Below, piece after piece: positions 9,292 through 19,557 of a stretch of DNA of 64,000 nt. The translations under genes and the position numbers were made by a program. Position 1 is the stretch's first letter, and every line of letters starts with the position of its first letter. Source of the DNA: Clostridia bacterium (GTDB taxonomy: Bacteria > Bacillota > Clostridia > Oscillospirales > Acutalibacteraceae); contig JAUNLX010000002.1 of assembly GCA_030532035.1 (NCBI GenBank), positions 1-64,000 of the forward strand, in the 5' to 3' direction. The notes beneath the pieces were generated by a model. That model ran no database searches. It was given only the letters and a program-made list of their open reading frames with translations, and was not told where the DNA came from.

Positions 9292-10888
9292 TTTTTCCTC
9301 CTATTTTATCTATAATTTTTAATATTTCTGTTTTTAATTCAGTTTCTGTTTTATCATTTTTTATAACAAAATCGCTTTTTTCTATATATTCCTCGTCTAA
9401 AAGCTGAATATGTGTTCGGCTAATAGCTTGCTTTTCTGTTATTTTATCTCTCTGCACAATTCTCTGTGTTCTAAGTTTCAGAGGAGCAATTATACTCACT
9501 GTAAAATCACAGAGTTGGTCTGCGCCACTTTCAAAGAGAGCTGCTGCGTCTATCAAAAATTTATGCGTGCCGAAAGCCGTCTTTTTCTGAATATATTTTT
9601 CAATTTCAGCGGTGATTTCAGGGAACATAATAGAATTTAATTTTTCAACGCCCTCTTTTGTTGCAAAGACTTTATCGGCGAGTTTTTGCCTTTCTTGTTT
9701 TGTATTTGCCCCTATATCTAAACCAAAAGTGTCAAAAATTTTGATTTTTATAAGGTTTTTTTCGATTACTCTGCGAGAAATTTTATCTGCATCAATTACA
9801 TCAAAACCCTCAGATTTGAAAATTTCTGCCGCCTTAGATTTACCTGCACCCGTAGGTCCTGTTAAACCAACTATTAAATTTTTCTGTTTGATAACTTTAA
9901 ATGCTGCAGCTCGAAGCAATCTATTATATACAGCAAGTCCTTTTCCAGATTTTGCACCGAGGCGAAAATAAATTTCGGAATATCCTCTTTTATCAGCTTG
10001 TCTCAATATTGCAAAAAGTTTTCTTGCCTTTTCGTCATCCTCTTCATATTCTCCATATTCTATGAAGTCTATCTTCGGTTTTTCTCCATTAAAACATACA
10101 GCCAATGCATTTTTCTTTGTAGACACCAGTTCATTAAAAAAATCAAAATCTGAGTCTACGAGAAAAACTTCGGCTTTCGGAGAATAGTGTTTGTATTTAA
10201 CTCCAGGAGAGATGATTTTAGACTCTTCTGTGGGAGAAACATAGACAAGCTCATCAATTTCAACTTCTTTTTTTATCGCTTCTTCTATCTGTTGTTTTGT
10301 TATAATTCCCGGTCTTAAAATTTTGACCCTGTCATCTTTGACGGAAACGACAGTCGATTCAACCCCGACCTTGCACTGACCAGAATCTACAACAGCTGAA
10401 ATTTTACCGTCTAAATCGTACAAAACATCTGTGGCATCTGTTGGACTTGGTCTACCCGAAACATTGGCAGACGGTGCCGCCAGCGGAATATTAGCAGTCT
10501 CAATTATCTTGAGAATTGTTTTGTTATTTGGCATACGCACTGCAACAGTATCTAATCCCGCACTCACATTTTCAGCTACAGATTTATTTGATTTGAAAAT
10601 TATTGTCAATGGTCCCGGCCAAAAAGCTTTAATTAAAGCTCTTTGAATATCTCCAATTTCAGAAACAATTGTTTCGAGTTGTTTCAAATTAGATATATGG
10701 ACAATGAGAGGATTATCTTGTGGTCTGCCCTTGGCTTTAAATATTTTTTCTACAGCTTTTTTGTTCATTGCGTTTGCAGCAAGTCCATAAACCGTCTCTG
10801 TTGGTATGGCGACAACTTCTCCAGCAAGTAACAGTTCAGCCGCTTTTTTTATATCCTCTTCATTCGCTGAAAGCTTAACCGTTTTCAT
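9281..10888 (-). CDS. Fusion of threonylcarbamoyl-AMP synthase (Sua5) and dephospho-CoA kinase (CoaE)
   Basis: One continuous 535-residue frame with two enzymes. Residues 1 to about 205 form a YrdC/Sua5 domain (PTETVYGLAANA, KGRPQDNPLIVHI, SANVSGRPSPT), which makes threonylcarbamoyl-AMP for tRNA t6A. Residues about 225-335 form the Sua5 C-terminal domain (SPGVKYKHYSPKAEVF). Residues 337-535 form a complete CoaE: P-loop GLTGPTGAGKS, DADKISR, a LID-type region and a QRDKITEKQA segment. CoaE performs the last step of coenzyme A synthesis. No frameshift or stop separates the halves. Start ATG shares TAATG with the prfA stop. In most bacteria these are separate genes, so the fusion is unusual (see findings). 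Confidence 0.92.
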   Translation of the reverse strand: MKTVKLSANEEDIKKAAELLLAGEVVAIPTETVYGLAANAMNKKAVEKIFKAKGRPQDNPLIVHISNLKQLETIVSEIGDIQRALIKAFWPGPLTIIFKSNKSVAENVSAGLDTVAVRMPNNKTILKIIETANIPLAAPSANVSGRPSPTDATDVLYDLDGKISAVVDSGQCKVGVESTVVSVKDDRVKILRPGIITKQQIEEAIKKEVEIDELVYVSPTEESKIISPGVKYKHYSPKAEVFLVDSDFDFFNELVSTKKNALAVCFNGEKPKIDFIEYGEYEEDDEKARKLFAILRQADKRGYSEIYFRLGAKSGKGLAVYNRLLRAAAFKVIKQKNLIVGLTGPTGAGKSKAAEIFKSEGFDVIDADKISRRVIEKNLIKIKIFDTFGLDIGANTKQERQKLADKVFATKEGVEKLNSIMFPEITAEIEKYIQKKTAFGTHKFLIDAAALFESGADQLCDFTVSIIAPLKLRTQRIVQRDKITEKQAISRTHIQLLDEEYIEKSDFVIKNDKTETELKTEILKIIDKIGGKNGY

Positions 10889-11964
10889 TACAGCCTTTCC
10901 GCTTCCTTTTGAAGCTTTATAGCCGTATCTGCCATAAATAGAGCGTCGACCAATTCGTCTAAATCTCCATTTAAGATTTCCTCTATTTTATATAAAGTGA
11001 GATTAATTCTATGGTCGCTTACTCTGCCTTGGGGGAAATTATATGTTCTAATTCTCTCAGAACGATCTCCAGTTCCCACTTGAGAGCGTCTTTCATCTGC
11101 TATTGCTGCCGCTTGTTTTGCAAGTTCCGCTTCATATAATCTAGAACGCAAAATTTTTAAAGCTCGGTCTTTGTTTTTGTGCTGCGAACGCTCATCTTGA
11201 CATTCTACAACTGTTCCCGTCGGAATATGGGTGATTCTAATTGCAGAATCTGTTTTGTTGACATGCTGTCCGCCGGCACCACTCGCCCTATATGTATCTA
11301 TCTGCAAATCATCTGAATTTATATGAAAATCAATTTCTTCGGCTTCAGGCAAGACGGCAACAGTAACTGTAGAAGTATGTATTCTGCCACCCGATTCTGT
11401 TTCAGGAACTCTTTGTACTCTGTGTACTCCACTTTCAAATTTGAATCGAGAATAAGCTCCATTTCCAGAAACTTCCATTGTCAATTCTTTTATGCCTCCC
11501 AGTCCAGTTTCATTTGCATTTAAAATTTCCGTTTTATATCCAAGACTGTCGGCATACATTGAATACATTCTGTGTAATGAAGCAGCAAAAAGCGCAGCTT
11601 CTTCTCCACCAGCACCCGCTCGAATTTCAATTATAACGTTTTTCTCGTCATTGGGGTCCGCAGGCAACAATAAAATTTCAATTTTTTCTTGCAATTCATC
11701 TGCTATTTGCTTGCTTTCCGTCAATTGAAGTTCTGCTAAATCTTTTAATTCTCTGTCGCTCGAATCGTCGAGAATTTTTTGAGCTTCTTTTATTCTATCA
11801 AGTTGAGTTACATATTCTCTATAATTTTCTACAAGTGGTTTTAACTTTTTTTCCTCTTTAAGTAAAGCCGTATATCTGGGAATATCGGCAATTATTTCAG
11901 GTAAACAAAGTTGTTTTTGAATTTCTATATATGTTTTTTCTATTTCTTCAAGTTTGTCAAGCAT
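10888..11964 (-). CDS. prfA: Peptide chain release factor 1
   Basis: Class I release factor recognising UAA and UAG. 358 residues. The GGQ motif that triggers peptidyl-tRNA hydrolysis is at residues 231-233 inside [15 protein letters not shown]. The stop-codon-reading tripeptide (PxT in RF1) is P187-E188-T189, followed by [10 protein letters not shown]. It heads the leftward operon prfA-(sua5-coaE)-pepM18-hisS-aspS. A glutamine methyltransferase (prmC), often next to prfA, is not adjacent here; sua5 is, which fits the common prfA-prmC-sua5 order with prmC missing. Transcription probably starts at the extended -10 promoter near 12000. Confidence 0.96.
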   Translation of the reverse strand: MLDKLEEIEKTYIEIQKQLCLPEIIADIPRYTALLKEEKKLKPLVENYREYVTQLDRIKEAQKILDDSSDRELKDLAELQLTESKQIADELQEKIEILLLPADPNDEKNVIIEIRAGAGGEEAALFAASLHRMYSMYADSLGYKTEILNANETGLGGIKELTMEVSGNGAYSRFKFESGVHRVQRVPETESGGRIHTSTVTVAVLPEAEEIDFHINSDDLQIDTYRASGAGGQHVNKTDSAIRITHIPTGTVVECQDERSQHKNKDRALKILRSRLYEAELAKQAAAIADERRSQVGTGDRSERIRTYNFPQGRVSDHRINLTLYKIEEILNGDLDELVDALFMADTAIKLQKEAERL

Positions 11965-11999
11965 TTTATCCCTTTTCTTATCAACTTAATTATTGGAAA

Positions 12000-12008
12000 A
12001 TTATACCA
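12000..12008 (-). promoter_or_regulatory. Extended -10 promoter of the prfA operon
   Basis: On the minus strand TGGTATAAT (TGn extension plus a perfect -10) lies about 36 bases upstream of the prfA start. No convincing -35 hexamer is present, as expected for an extended -10 promoter. Confidence 0.55.
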
Positions 12009-12091
12009 TAAAAGTACCGAATTTTCATCTCAATATACAACACAATTTTTTAACATCTGTTATATATAATTTGCGGTATAAAGGTGTTTTC

Positions 12092-12120
12092 TTGTAAACG
12101 AAGTCGTCTTTTGATATAAT
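12092..12120 (+). promoter_or_regulatory. nadABC promoter
   Basis: TTGTAA (12092-12097), 17-bp spacer, TATAAT (12115-12120). Transcription would begin about 25 bases before the nadA ATG. I could not identify a NAD-responsive repressor site with confidence. Confidence 0.65.
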
Positions 12121-12151
12121 TTTTTACATATTTTAACGGAGGCTAAAGCCT

Positions 12152-13075
12152 ATGCAGTTTAATGAAATTCAAAAACAAATTATTAAATTAAAAAAAGAAA
12201 CGGATACAGTAATTTTAGCACACACTTATCAAAATCCTGAAATAACTGAAATTGCTGACTTTGTTGGAGATAGTTTTGTTTTAGCAAAATATGCAAAGGA
12301 AGTTAAAGCTAAAAGAATAATTATGTGTGGCGTAAGATTTATGGGAGAGACGGTAAAAATTCTCTCTCCAGATAAAGAGGTTATAATGCCAACAGCTGAA
12401 GCTCTTTGTCCTATGGCTGAAATGATTGATCCAAAAGATATTGTAGCTTTTAAAGAAAAAAATCCAGACTATAGTGTTGTTTGTTATATAAATACAACCG
12501 CAGAAACAAAAGCTGTCTGCGATGTCTGTGTCACTTCATCGAGTGCAATAAGAATCGTTAAGAGTATGAATAAAGATAAGATTTTATTCGTTCCAGATAA
12601 AAACTTGGGTTCTTTTGTGCAAAAAGCTTTCCCAGAAAAAGACATCGTTGTGATGGACGGTTATTGTCCTGTACACAATGATTTGACGGCAGAACAAGTA
12701 AAAGAAGCAAAAGAAAAATATCCAGCCGCTTTATTTACTGTTCATCCTGAAGCTCCTGCAGAAGTAGTTGAGCTTGCCGACCATGTAGGTTCCACAAGTG
12801 CAATCATAGAATTTATAAAAAATAATCCCGATAAACAAATCATTATCGGAACAGAGTCGGGTGTTTATAATAATCTTATCAAAACAGATAAAAATCCTGA
12901 TAGACTGATTCAACTCAGCCCCGATATTATGGTTTGTGAAGATATGAAAAAAATAACTTTAGAAAGTGTCCTTTCCATTTTTACCGAAAATACAGGATTT
13001 GAAATAAATTTGCCCGAAAAGCTCAGAAAACAAGCGCTCGTCAGCATAGAAAATATGTTGACCTACGGAGATTAA
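12152..13075 (+). CDS. nadA: Quinolinate synthase
   Basis: [4Fe-4S] enzyme that condenses iminoaspartate with dihydroxyacetone phosphate to quinolinate. 307 residues, the short form common in Firmicutes and archaea. Likely cluster cysteines are C86 (in CPMAEM), C172 (in YCPVH) and C262 (in MVCEDM), spaced as in characterised NadA proteins. Other family motifs: ILAHTYQNPEI, DFVGDS, PDKNLG, HPE and GTESG. First gene of nadA-nadB-nadC, 19 bases before nadB. Start ATG 12152 follows GGAGG; that site lies in a short inverted sequence AGGCTAAAGCCT. Confidence 0.96.
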   Translation: MQFNEIQKQIIKLKKETDTVILAHTYQNPEITEIADFVGDSFVLAKYAKEVKAKRIIMCGVRFMGETVKILSPDKEVIMPTAEALCPMAEMIDPKDIVAFKEKNPDYSVVCYINTTAETKAVCDVCVTSSSAIRIVKSMNKDKILFVPDKNLGSFVQKAFPEKDIVVMDGYCPVHNDLTAEQVKEAKEKYPAALFTVHPEAPAEVVELADHVGSTSAIIEFIKNNPDKQIIIGTESGVYNNLIKTDKNPDRLIQLSPDIMVCEDMKKITLESVLSIFTENTGFEINLPEKLRKQALVSIENMLTYGD

Positions 13076-13094
13076 GTAGAGGATAGAGCAACAT

Positions 13095-14555
13095 ATGAAA
13101 GATAATTGTCATGACATTATTATAGTCGGCAGTGGTGCTGCCGGTCTATTTGCTGCATTAAATTTTGAAAAAAATCAAAAAGTTTTGGTCTTGACCAAAG
13201 ATAAAAAGGATCTTTCAAACAGCTCTTTGGCACAGGGCGGTATTGCCTGTGTTTTGTCTTTTGACAATGACAGTTTTGATTTACACATCGAAGATACGAT
13301 GATTGCCGGAAGAAGAGAAAATGATATAGAAGCAGTTACAACTCTTGTTCATGAGGGTCCCGATCAAGTTCGTAAACTTATGGATATGGGGTTAAATTAT
13401 GACAAAAACGCTGATGGAACTCCGACTAAAACACTTGAAGGAGGACATTGCAGGAACAGAATTATTCACTGCAAAGATTATACCGGCAAAGAAGTTATTC
13501 GCACTTTATTAAATGAAGTAGAAAAAAGAGATAACATCACAATCTGCGAAAATACAGCTGTTATAAATATGACAAAAATTTCTGGTGGATTTGCTTTGGA
13601 AACGGTTGACAAAGAAAATAACCATCATTTGCTTTATACAAAATATTGTTTGCTTGCAACTGGTGGATTGGGTAGAGCGTATAGATATACAACAAATCCT
13701 ATTGTTGCGACAGGCGACGGTATAAGGTTGGCACACGATTTAGGTGCCGTTATAAAAAATTTAAGCTATGTTCAATTTCATCCGACGGCGTTCAATGACA
13801 AAAAAAGTAATGAACAGTTTTTGATTTCAGAGGCCGTTCGTGGAGAGGGTGCCTATCTTCTCAATTACAAGCACGAAAGATTTATGGACAAATATGACGA
13901 GCGACTGGAACTTGCTCCTCGAGATGTCGTTTCAAAGTCAATTGTGTTAGAAAGCAGAAGAACTGGAAGCAACGATTTCTTTTTGGATATTCGTTATAAA
14001 GGCAAAGAATTTTTGGACAAAAGATTTCCTGGAATTACAGAGGGTTGTGCAAAATACGGAGTAGATATTTCAAAAGACTTAATTCCAATTTTTCCCTGCC
14101 AGCACTATTTAATGGGCGGAATTGACGTTGATTTAAACGGACAAACAACTATGAGTCATTTATTTGCTGCAGGAGAATGTGCACATACAGGTGTACATGG
14201 TAAAAATCGTCTTGCAAGTAATTCTCTTTTAGAAGCTCTCGTTTTTGGTGCAAGAGCAGCAAAAAAAATCACCTCTTTGCTTAAAGAAGATGACACAAAA
14301 CTTATAATTCCCGATATTAAAATAAATGCAAGCGGTGCTCCCGTTGAAAAAGGTATAAAAAACGAAGTACAGAATATCTTACAAAAATCTTGTTTTGTAA
14401 TTCCCGACGAAGCACAAATCAGAAAAAACTTGCCACGAGTTGAAGAAATAACAAAAAGATTAAAACGACAAAGTTATGCCAAGACAAAAAAACACAGCGA
14501 AATTTTAAGTATATCTACAATGGCAAGCTTGATATTAAAGGATATTGACATTTAG
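13095..14555 (+). CDS. nadB: L-aspartate oxidase
   Basis: FAD enzyme that oxidises L-aspartate to iminoaspartate, the substrate of NadA. 486 residues. Motifs: N-terminal dinucleotide fold IIIVGSGAAGLFAAL, SSLAQGGIA substrate-side loop, the FAD-linked GGLGRAY motif, QFHPTAF, the catalytic EAVRGEGAYL segment, and the C-terminal FAD motif GECAHTGVHGKNRLASNSLLEALVFG. The C-terminal helical domain is shorter than in the E. coli enzyme, as in other compact NadB proteins. Its stop (14553-14555) overlaps the Shine-Dalgarno AGGAG of nadC, so the pair is probably coupled. No nadR-like or niaR-like regulator is nearby. Confidence 0.95.
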   Translation: MKDNCHDIIIVGSGAAGLFAALNFEKNQKVLVLTKDKKDLSNSSLAQGGIACVLSFDNDSFDLHIEDTMIAGRRENDIEAVTTLVHEGPDQVRKLMDMGLNYDKNADGTPTKTLEGGHCRNRIIHCKDYTGKEVIRTLLNEVEKRDNITICENTAVINMTKISGGFALETVDKENNHHLLYTKYCLLATGGLGRAYRYTTNPIVATGDGIRLAHDLGAVIKNLSYVQFHPTAFNDKKSNEQFLISEAVRGEGAYLLNYKHERFMDKYDERLELAPRDVVSKSIVLESRRTGSNDFFLDIRYKGKEFLDKRFPGITEGCAKYGVDISKDLIPIFPCQHYLMGGIDVDLNGQTTMSHLFAAGECAHTGVHGKNRLASNSLLEALVFGARAAKKITSLLKEDDTKLIIPDIKINASGAPVEKGIKNEVQNILQKSCFVIPDEAQIRKNLPRVEEITKRLKRQSYAKTKKHSEILSISTMASLILKDIDI

Positions 14556-14565
14556 GAGAACTTTT

Positions 14566-15402
14566 ATGTTAAATCAAATATATATTGATAATTTGATAAA
14601 AACTGCCTTGCTTGAAGATAATAATTATTGTGATTCAGCTTCAGTACATTTACTAAGCGAGGAGCAAAAAGATTTCGCTTATTTTCAAGCTAAAGATGAC
14701 GGAGTTTTATCTGGTTTAAATATAGCTTTTAGAGTTTTTGAGATTTTAGATTCATCTTTTGAATATAAAACTAAGTTCAAAGATGGAGATAAAGTGAAAA
14801 AAGGAGATATAATTGCCGAATTTAGTGGCAAAACAATTTTTCTTTTACAGGGGGAAAGAGTTGCATTAAATATTCTTTGCCATATGTCAGGAATCGCTAC
14901 CGCAACAGCCAAATTAGTAAATTTATGTAATGGAACAAAGGCAAGCGTCGCAGACACCAGAAAAACTTTGCCTGGACTTCGCAACATTGAAAAATATGCT
15001 GTTTACTGTGGTGGTGGGAAAAATCACCGTTATAATTTGTCGGATTGTGCCATGCTCAAAGACAATCATATAGACGCAGCAGGCGGAATAAAAAATGCAG
15101 TATCCAAAATCAAAAGCAAATTGGGTCATACTGTGAAAATTGAAGTTGAAACCCGAAATTTAGAGGAAGTTAGACAAGCACTTGACTCAAAAGCAGATAT
15201 AATTATGTTAGATAATATGACAATTTCACAAATGCAAGAAGCTGTAAGCTTAATAGACGGGAAAGCTATAACTGAAGCCTCTGGAAATGTAACAGAGCAG
15301 ACCATTTCTGAAATTGCAAAAACTGGAGTAGATGTTATTTCATCAGGTGCTTTAACACATTCAGCAAAAACATTAGATATATCAATGAAATTTCGAGCTT
15401 AA
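14566..15402 (+). CDS. nadC: Nicotinate-nucleotide pyrophosphorylase (carboxylating)
   Basis: Transfers phosphoribose from PRPP to quinolinate with loss of CO2, giving nicotinate mononucleotide. 278 residues. Motifs of the quinolinate phosphoribosyltransferase family: GERVALNILCHMSGIAT, DTRKTLPGLR (binding of substrate carboxylates by the Arg/Lys cluster), KDNHI, IEVETRNLEE, IMLDNM and EASGNV. Start 14566 chosen because AGGAGAA stands 5-10 bases upstream; the longer reading from 14545 would overlap nadB and lacks a site. Last gene of the NAD operon, followed by a strong terminator. Confidence 0.96.
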   Translation: MLNQIYIDNLIKTALLEDNNYCDSASVHLLSEEQKDFAYFQAKDDGVLSGLNIAFRVFEILDSSFEYKTKFKDGDKVKKGDIIAEFSGKTIFLLQGERVALNILCHMSGIATATAKLVNLCNGTKASVADTRKTLPGLRNIEKYAVYCGGGKNHRYNLSDCAMLKDNHIDAAGGIKNAVSKIKSKLGHTVKIEVETRNLEEVRQALDSKADIIMLDNMTISQMQEAVSLIDGKAITEASGNVTEQTISEIAKTGVDVISSGALTHSAKTLDISMKFRA

Positions 15403-15426
15403 ATAATTTTTAGTTTTATATAATCT

Positions 15427-15458
15427 AAAAATACCACGATTTAAATCGTGGTATTTTT
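15427..15458. terminator. Bidirectional terminator between nadC and guaB
   Basis: Perfect palindrome ATACCACGATTT followed by its complement, flanked by A-runs and T-runs that extend the stem. It serves both converging operons. Confidence 0.9.
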
Positions 15459-15474
15459 TCTATTATTAGAGATT

Positions 15475-16944
<1,470 letters not shown>

Positions 16945-17709
16945 TTAATCTATATTATATTTGCTTTCTCTATTATTTATAATGTGTAAAAACAATTGCG
17001 AATATTCTTCTTCGTTATTCATAGCATATCCTAAATGGCCCATATTCTTATAAACTTTTACTTTTGCAAGCGGAAATTTTTGTTCAATAATTGGAAGAGA
17101 AACTTTACAAGACGCTTCTTCTGAGCCAAATAAAAAATTAAGTCTTTTTCCTCTATCATCAGGCAAATGTTTAGGTAGTCTGTAATTTATATACTCGCCT
17201 ATCATATTTTTAATATCTGTAGCTGTAATTTCTTTTGAAGCATCTAATGCAATATTAAAAAATCTACCAAAATGAAAACTCAATTTTTCGGGAATTTCAA
17301 TATCTGGAAAGGCATTGAAAATTTTTCCCATAATGAGAAAATTTCTTCTCAATTTAATTTTATCCCTAAACTTAAGCGGCGCTACTGTTGCTCCATCTAA
17401 AAAGAAAAATTCTACGGGAATAAAATTATAATTATACATGTGCATAGCGACCATTGAGCCCAAACTTAGCCCTACTGCCGCTTTGACTTTAGTTACGCCT
17501 ATATGATTTAAATAATCGCATAAATCGTTAGCTTCTTTATATGTAGATTCAAATTTGCCTGCATCTGCATGTCCGCTAAAGGTCGGAATTACAACAAAAT
17601 AATTTGTCAACTTCGACAGATGATTTTTAAAACATTCACCACTTAGGAACATTGGATGCATAAGCAAAATACAATCATTGTTCTTGTCGCCAAAAGTTTC
17701 TATCTTCAT
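16945..17709 (-). CDS. Alpha/beta-hydrolase-fold protein
   Basis: 254 residues from the chosen start. Strand and nucleophile elbow VGLSLGSMVAMHMY carry GxSxG with the likely catalytic serine. LLMHPMFLSGECF holds the oxyanion region, and YKNMGHLGYAMNNEEEY near the C-terminus supplies the likely catalytic histidine. This is a complete-looking triad of the kind seen in lipase/peroxidase-like hydrolases, but the substrate is unknown. GGAGAGG just before ATG 17709 fixes the start; a GTG at 17733 in the same frame overlaps that site. It precedes guaB in the same direction. The upstream region holds an imperfect inverted repeat ATGAC-N7-GTCAT near 17736-17752. Confidence 0.8.
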   Translation of the reverse strand: MKIETFGDKNNDCILLMHPMFLSGECFKNHLSKLTNYFVVIPTFSGHADAGKFESTYKEANDLCDYLNHIGVTKVKAAVGLSLGSMVAMHMYNYNFIPVEFFFLDGATVAPLKFRDKIKLRRNFLIMGKIFNAFPDIEIPEKLSFHFGRFFNIALDASKEITATDIKNMIGEYINYRLPKHLPDDRGKRLNFLFGSEEASCKVSLPIIEQKFPLAKVKVYKNMGHLGYAMNNEEEYSQLFLHIINNRESKYNID

Positions 17710-17830
17710 TTTAACCTCTCCTGATTTTATCACATTATGACGGAGATTGTCATTATGTTTTGTCTATTGTGTATAAATCTTGTTGTTTTTCCATTAAAAT
17801 GATAGAATTAGCCAAAAGGATGTGGATAAA

Positions 17831-18328
17831 TTGCCAAAAAGAGAAAAATATATAAGTTGGGACGAGTACTTTATGGGCATTGCTCAACTTTCTGCACTTA
17901 GGAGCAAAGATCCTAATACCCAGGTGGGAGCATGTATAGTAAGTCCTCAAAACAAAATTATGTCAATGGGATACAATGGTTTCCCTCGTGGTTGTAGTGA
18001 CGATGAATATCCTTGGGAAAGACAGGGAAATGCTTTAGATACAAAATATCCTTTTGTTTGCCATGCAGAATTAAATGCAATCTTAAATGCACATGGCAGA
18101 AACTTAGAGGGTTGCACGATTTATGTCGCACTCTTTCCCTGCAACGAATGTGCAAAAGCGATTATTCAGTCCGGAATTAAAAAAGTTGTTTTTCTTTCCG
18201 ATAAATATGACGGAGAAGAAATGAATAGAGCTTCTAAAAAAATGTTTGACTCTGCTGGCGTGGAATATGTTCCCTTTGTTCCAGAACACAATCAAATAAT
18301 ATTAAACTTAGATCCAAATAAGATTTAA
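17831..18328 (+). CDS. dCMP deaminase (ComEB-type cytidine/deoxycytidylate deaminase)
   Basis: Zinc deaminase that converts dCMP to dUMP for thymidylate synthesis. The zinc site is complete: HAELNAIL (His ligand, catalytic Glu) and PCNECAK (two Cys ligands). The N-terminus YISWDEYFMGIAQLSALRSKDPNTQVGACIV is typical of ComEB/dCMP deaminases. I prefer the TTG at 17831, with AGGA 10 bases upstream, giving MPKREKYISWDEYF; a GTG at 17822 in frame is too close to the AGGA. A promoter TTGTTG-N17-TAGAAT (17780-17808) precedes it. The stop shares the bases TTAA with the stop of the converging mnmA gene, so there is no room for a terminator between them. Confidence 0.93.
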   Translation: MPKREKYISWDEYFMGIAQLSALRSKDPNTQVGACIVSPQNKIMSMGYNGFPRGCSDDEYPWERQGNALDTKYPFVCHAELNAILNAHGRNLEGCTIYVALFPCNECAKAIIQSGIKKVVFLSDKYDGEEMNRASKKMFDSAGVEYVPFVPEHNQIILNLDPNKI

Positions 18329-19338
18329 GTTATCACTCCAGAAAAAAGCAAATATCCATCATCATCACAAAAAACTGCTGTTTGTCCTGGTGAAGATATA
18401 CTTCTATTTTCTATATAAGTCGCTTCTACAAAGTCGTCTTTTAAGGCGACTTTTACTTTTTCTCCCTTTGATTGACTTCTATTAAACACCGTACAAATCA
18501 AGTCGTCTGGTATATTTTCTATACCGAGAAAATTTATATCTTTTACAATTAATTTATCTTCATATAAATCTTTTTTTGTAACTAATAAAATTTCATTTGT
18601 TTTGGGGTTAATTTCTTTAACAAAGAGAGGCTCTTTATATGATACACCTAAACCTCTGCGTTGTCCTACAGTATAATTTATTATGCCATCATGTTCACCC
18701 AAAACCAAACCGCTTTTATCAACAAAATTACCCTTTGGTACAGTTATATTTTGATTTTTAAAATAACTGCGATAATCACTTTCTATAAAGCAAATTTCCA
18801 AACTATCTTTTTTATGAGCCTGCACAAGTTCTTTTTGAGCAGCAAGTTCTCGTACTTTTGATTTTTCAAGATTACCAAGAGGAAACATAGCTTTAGATAT
18901 TTGTTCTTGAGACAATAGTGACAAAAAATAACTCTGATCTTGCTTGTGATTCATTTTTCGAAAAGTAAATCTACTGTCTCTTTTTACTTTATTTGCATAA
19001 TGTCCTGTTGCCAAATAATCGAAACCTTGATTTATAGCATACTCGAGCATAAGTCCAAATTTTATATCTCTATTGCAGACAATACAGGGGTTGGGTGTTC
19101 TGCCACTTAAATATTCATTTGCAAAATATTCTCGTACTTTTGTTTTAAATTCTTCTCTTAAATCTAAAATATGAAGCTTTATATTCAGTTCTTCACAAGC
19201 ACTTACGGCTTCATCGGGTTTTGAGTCGTCGAATAATTGTAAAAAAAGCCCTTGAACTTCAAAGCCTTTTGAAATTAAAAGGCTTCCAGCAAAGGTGCTA
19301 TCCACGCCGCCTGATATTGCAAGGCAAATTTTTCCCAT
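18325..19338 (-). CDS. mnmA: tRNA-specific 2-thiouridylase
   Basis: Installs the 2-thio group on U34 of tRNA-Lys, -Glu and -Gln. 337 residues. The PP-loop ATP site is AISGGVDST. The catalytic cysteine pair is in TPNPCIVCNRDIKFG and SLEICFIESDYRSYF, and the tRNA-binding motifs TGHYAN, DQSYFLS and GQRRGLGV are present. The C-terminal beta domain is slightly short. The start is placed at 19338, where GGAGAAG precedes ATG; an upstream in-frame reading from 19395 lacks a site and family similarity. It works with MnmE and MnmG, encoded at 49-52 kb, on the same wobble base. Confidence 0.95.
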   Translation of the reverse strand: MGKICLAISGGVDSTFAGSLLISKGFEVQGLFLQLFDDSKPDEAVSACEELNIKLHILDLREEFKTKVREYFANEYLSGRTPNPCIVCNRDIKFGLMLEYAINQGFDYLATGHYANKVKRDSRFTFRKMNHKQDQSYFLSLLSQEQISKAMFPLGNLEKSKVRELAAQKELVQAHKKDSLEICFIESDYRSYFKNQNITVPKGNFVDKSGLVLGEHDGIINYTVGQRRGLGVSYKEPLFVKEINPKTNEILLVTKKDLYEDKLIVKDINFLGIENIPDDLICTVFNRSQSKGEKVKVALKDDFVEATYIENRSISSPGQTAVFCDDDGYLLFSGVIT

Positions 19339-19502
19339 TTTCTTCTCCAAACTCTGATTATCTATGATATTAAAAGATTTATACTTAAATATCAAGCAAA
19401 TACAATCTTAAAAATTCGACTTTTTGCACAAAATATAGACTATATTTCGTCGCTTTTATGTTAGTTTTGGTTTTTGTAAACGAACATTGTATCACAGTTA
19501 CC

Positions 19503-19532
19503 ATTGCAAAGCAATACATTTTTATATATAAT
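19503..19532 (+). promoter_or_regulatory. Promoter of the PHP-NifU-like-GGGtGRT operon
   Basis: TTGCAA (19504-19509), 17-bp spacer, TATAAT (19527-19532). A small inverted repeat ATTGC-AAA-GCAAT (19503-19515) overlaps the -35 and could be an operator. Confidence 0.55.
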
Positions 19533-19557
19533 AAATATGAATTGTTAGGAGGATATT

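Noticed and set aside
17821..17829. Perfect canonical DnaA box (TGTGGATAA, complement of TTATCCACA)
   Set aside because: It is a single copy at the start of the dCMP deaminase gene, 24 kb from dnaA with no cluster around it. Probably chance.
19481..19492. CGAACATTGTAT upstream of the PHP gene as a LexA box
   Set aside because: The half-site spacing is wrong for GAACN4GTTC.
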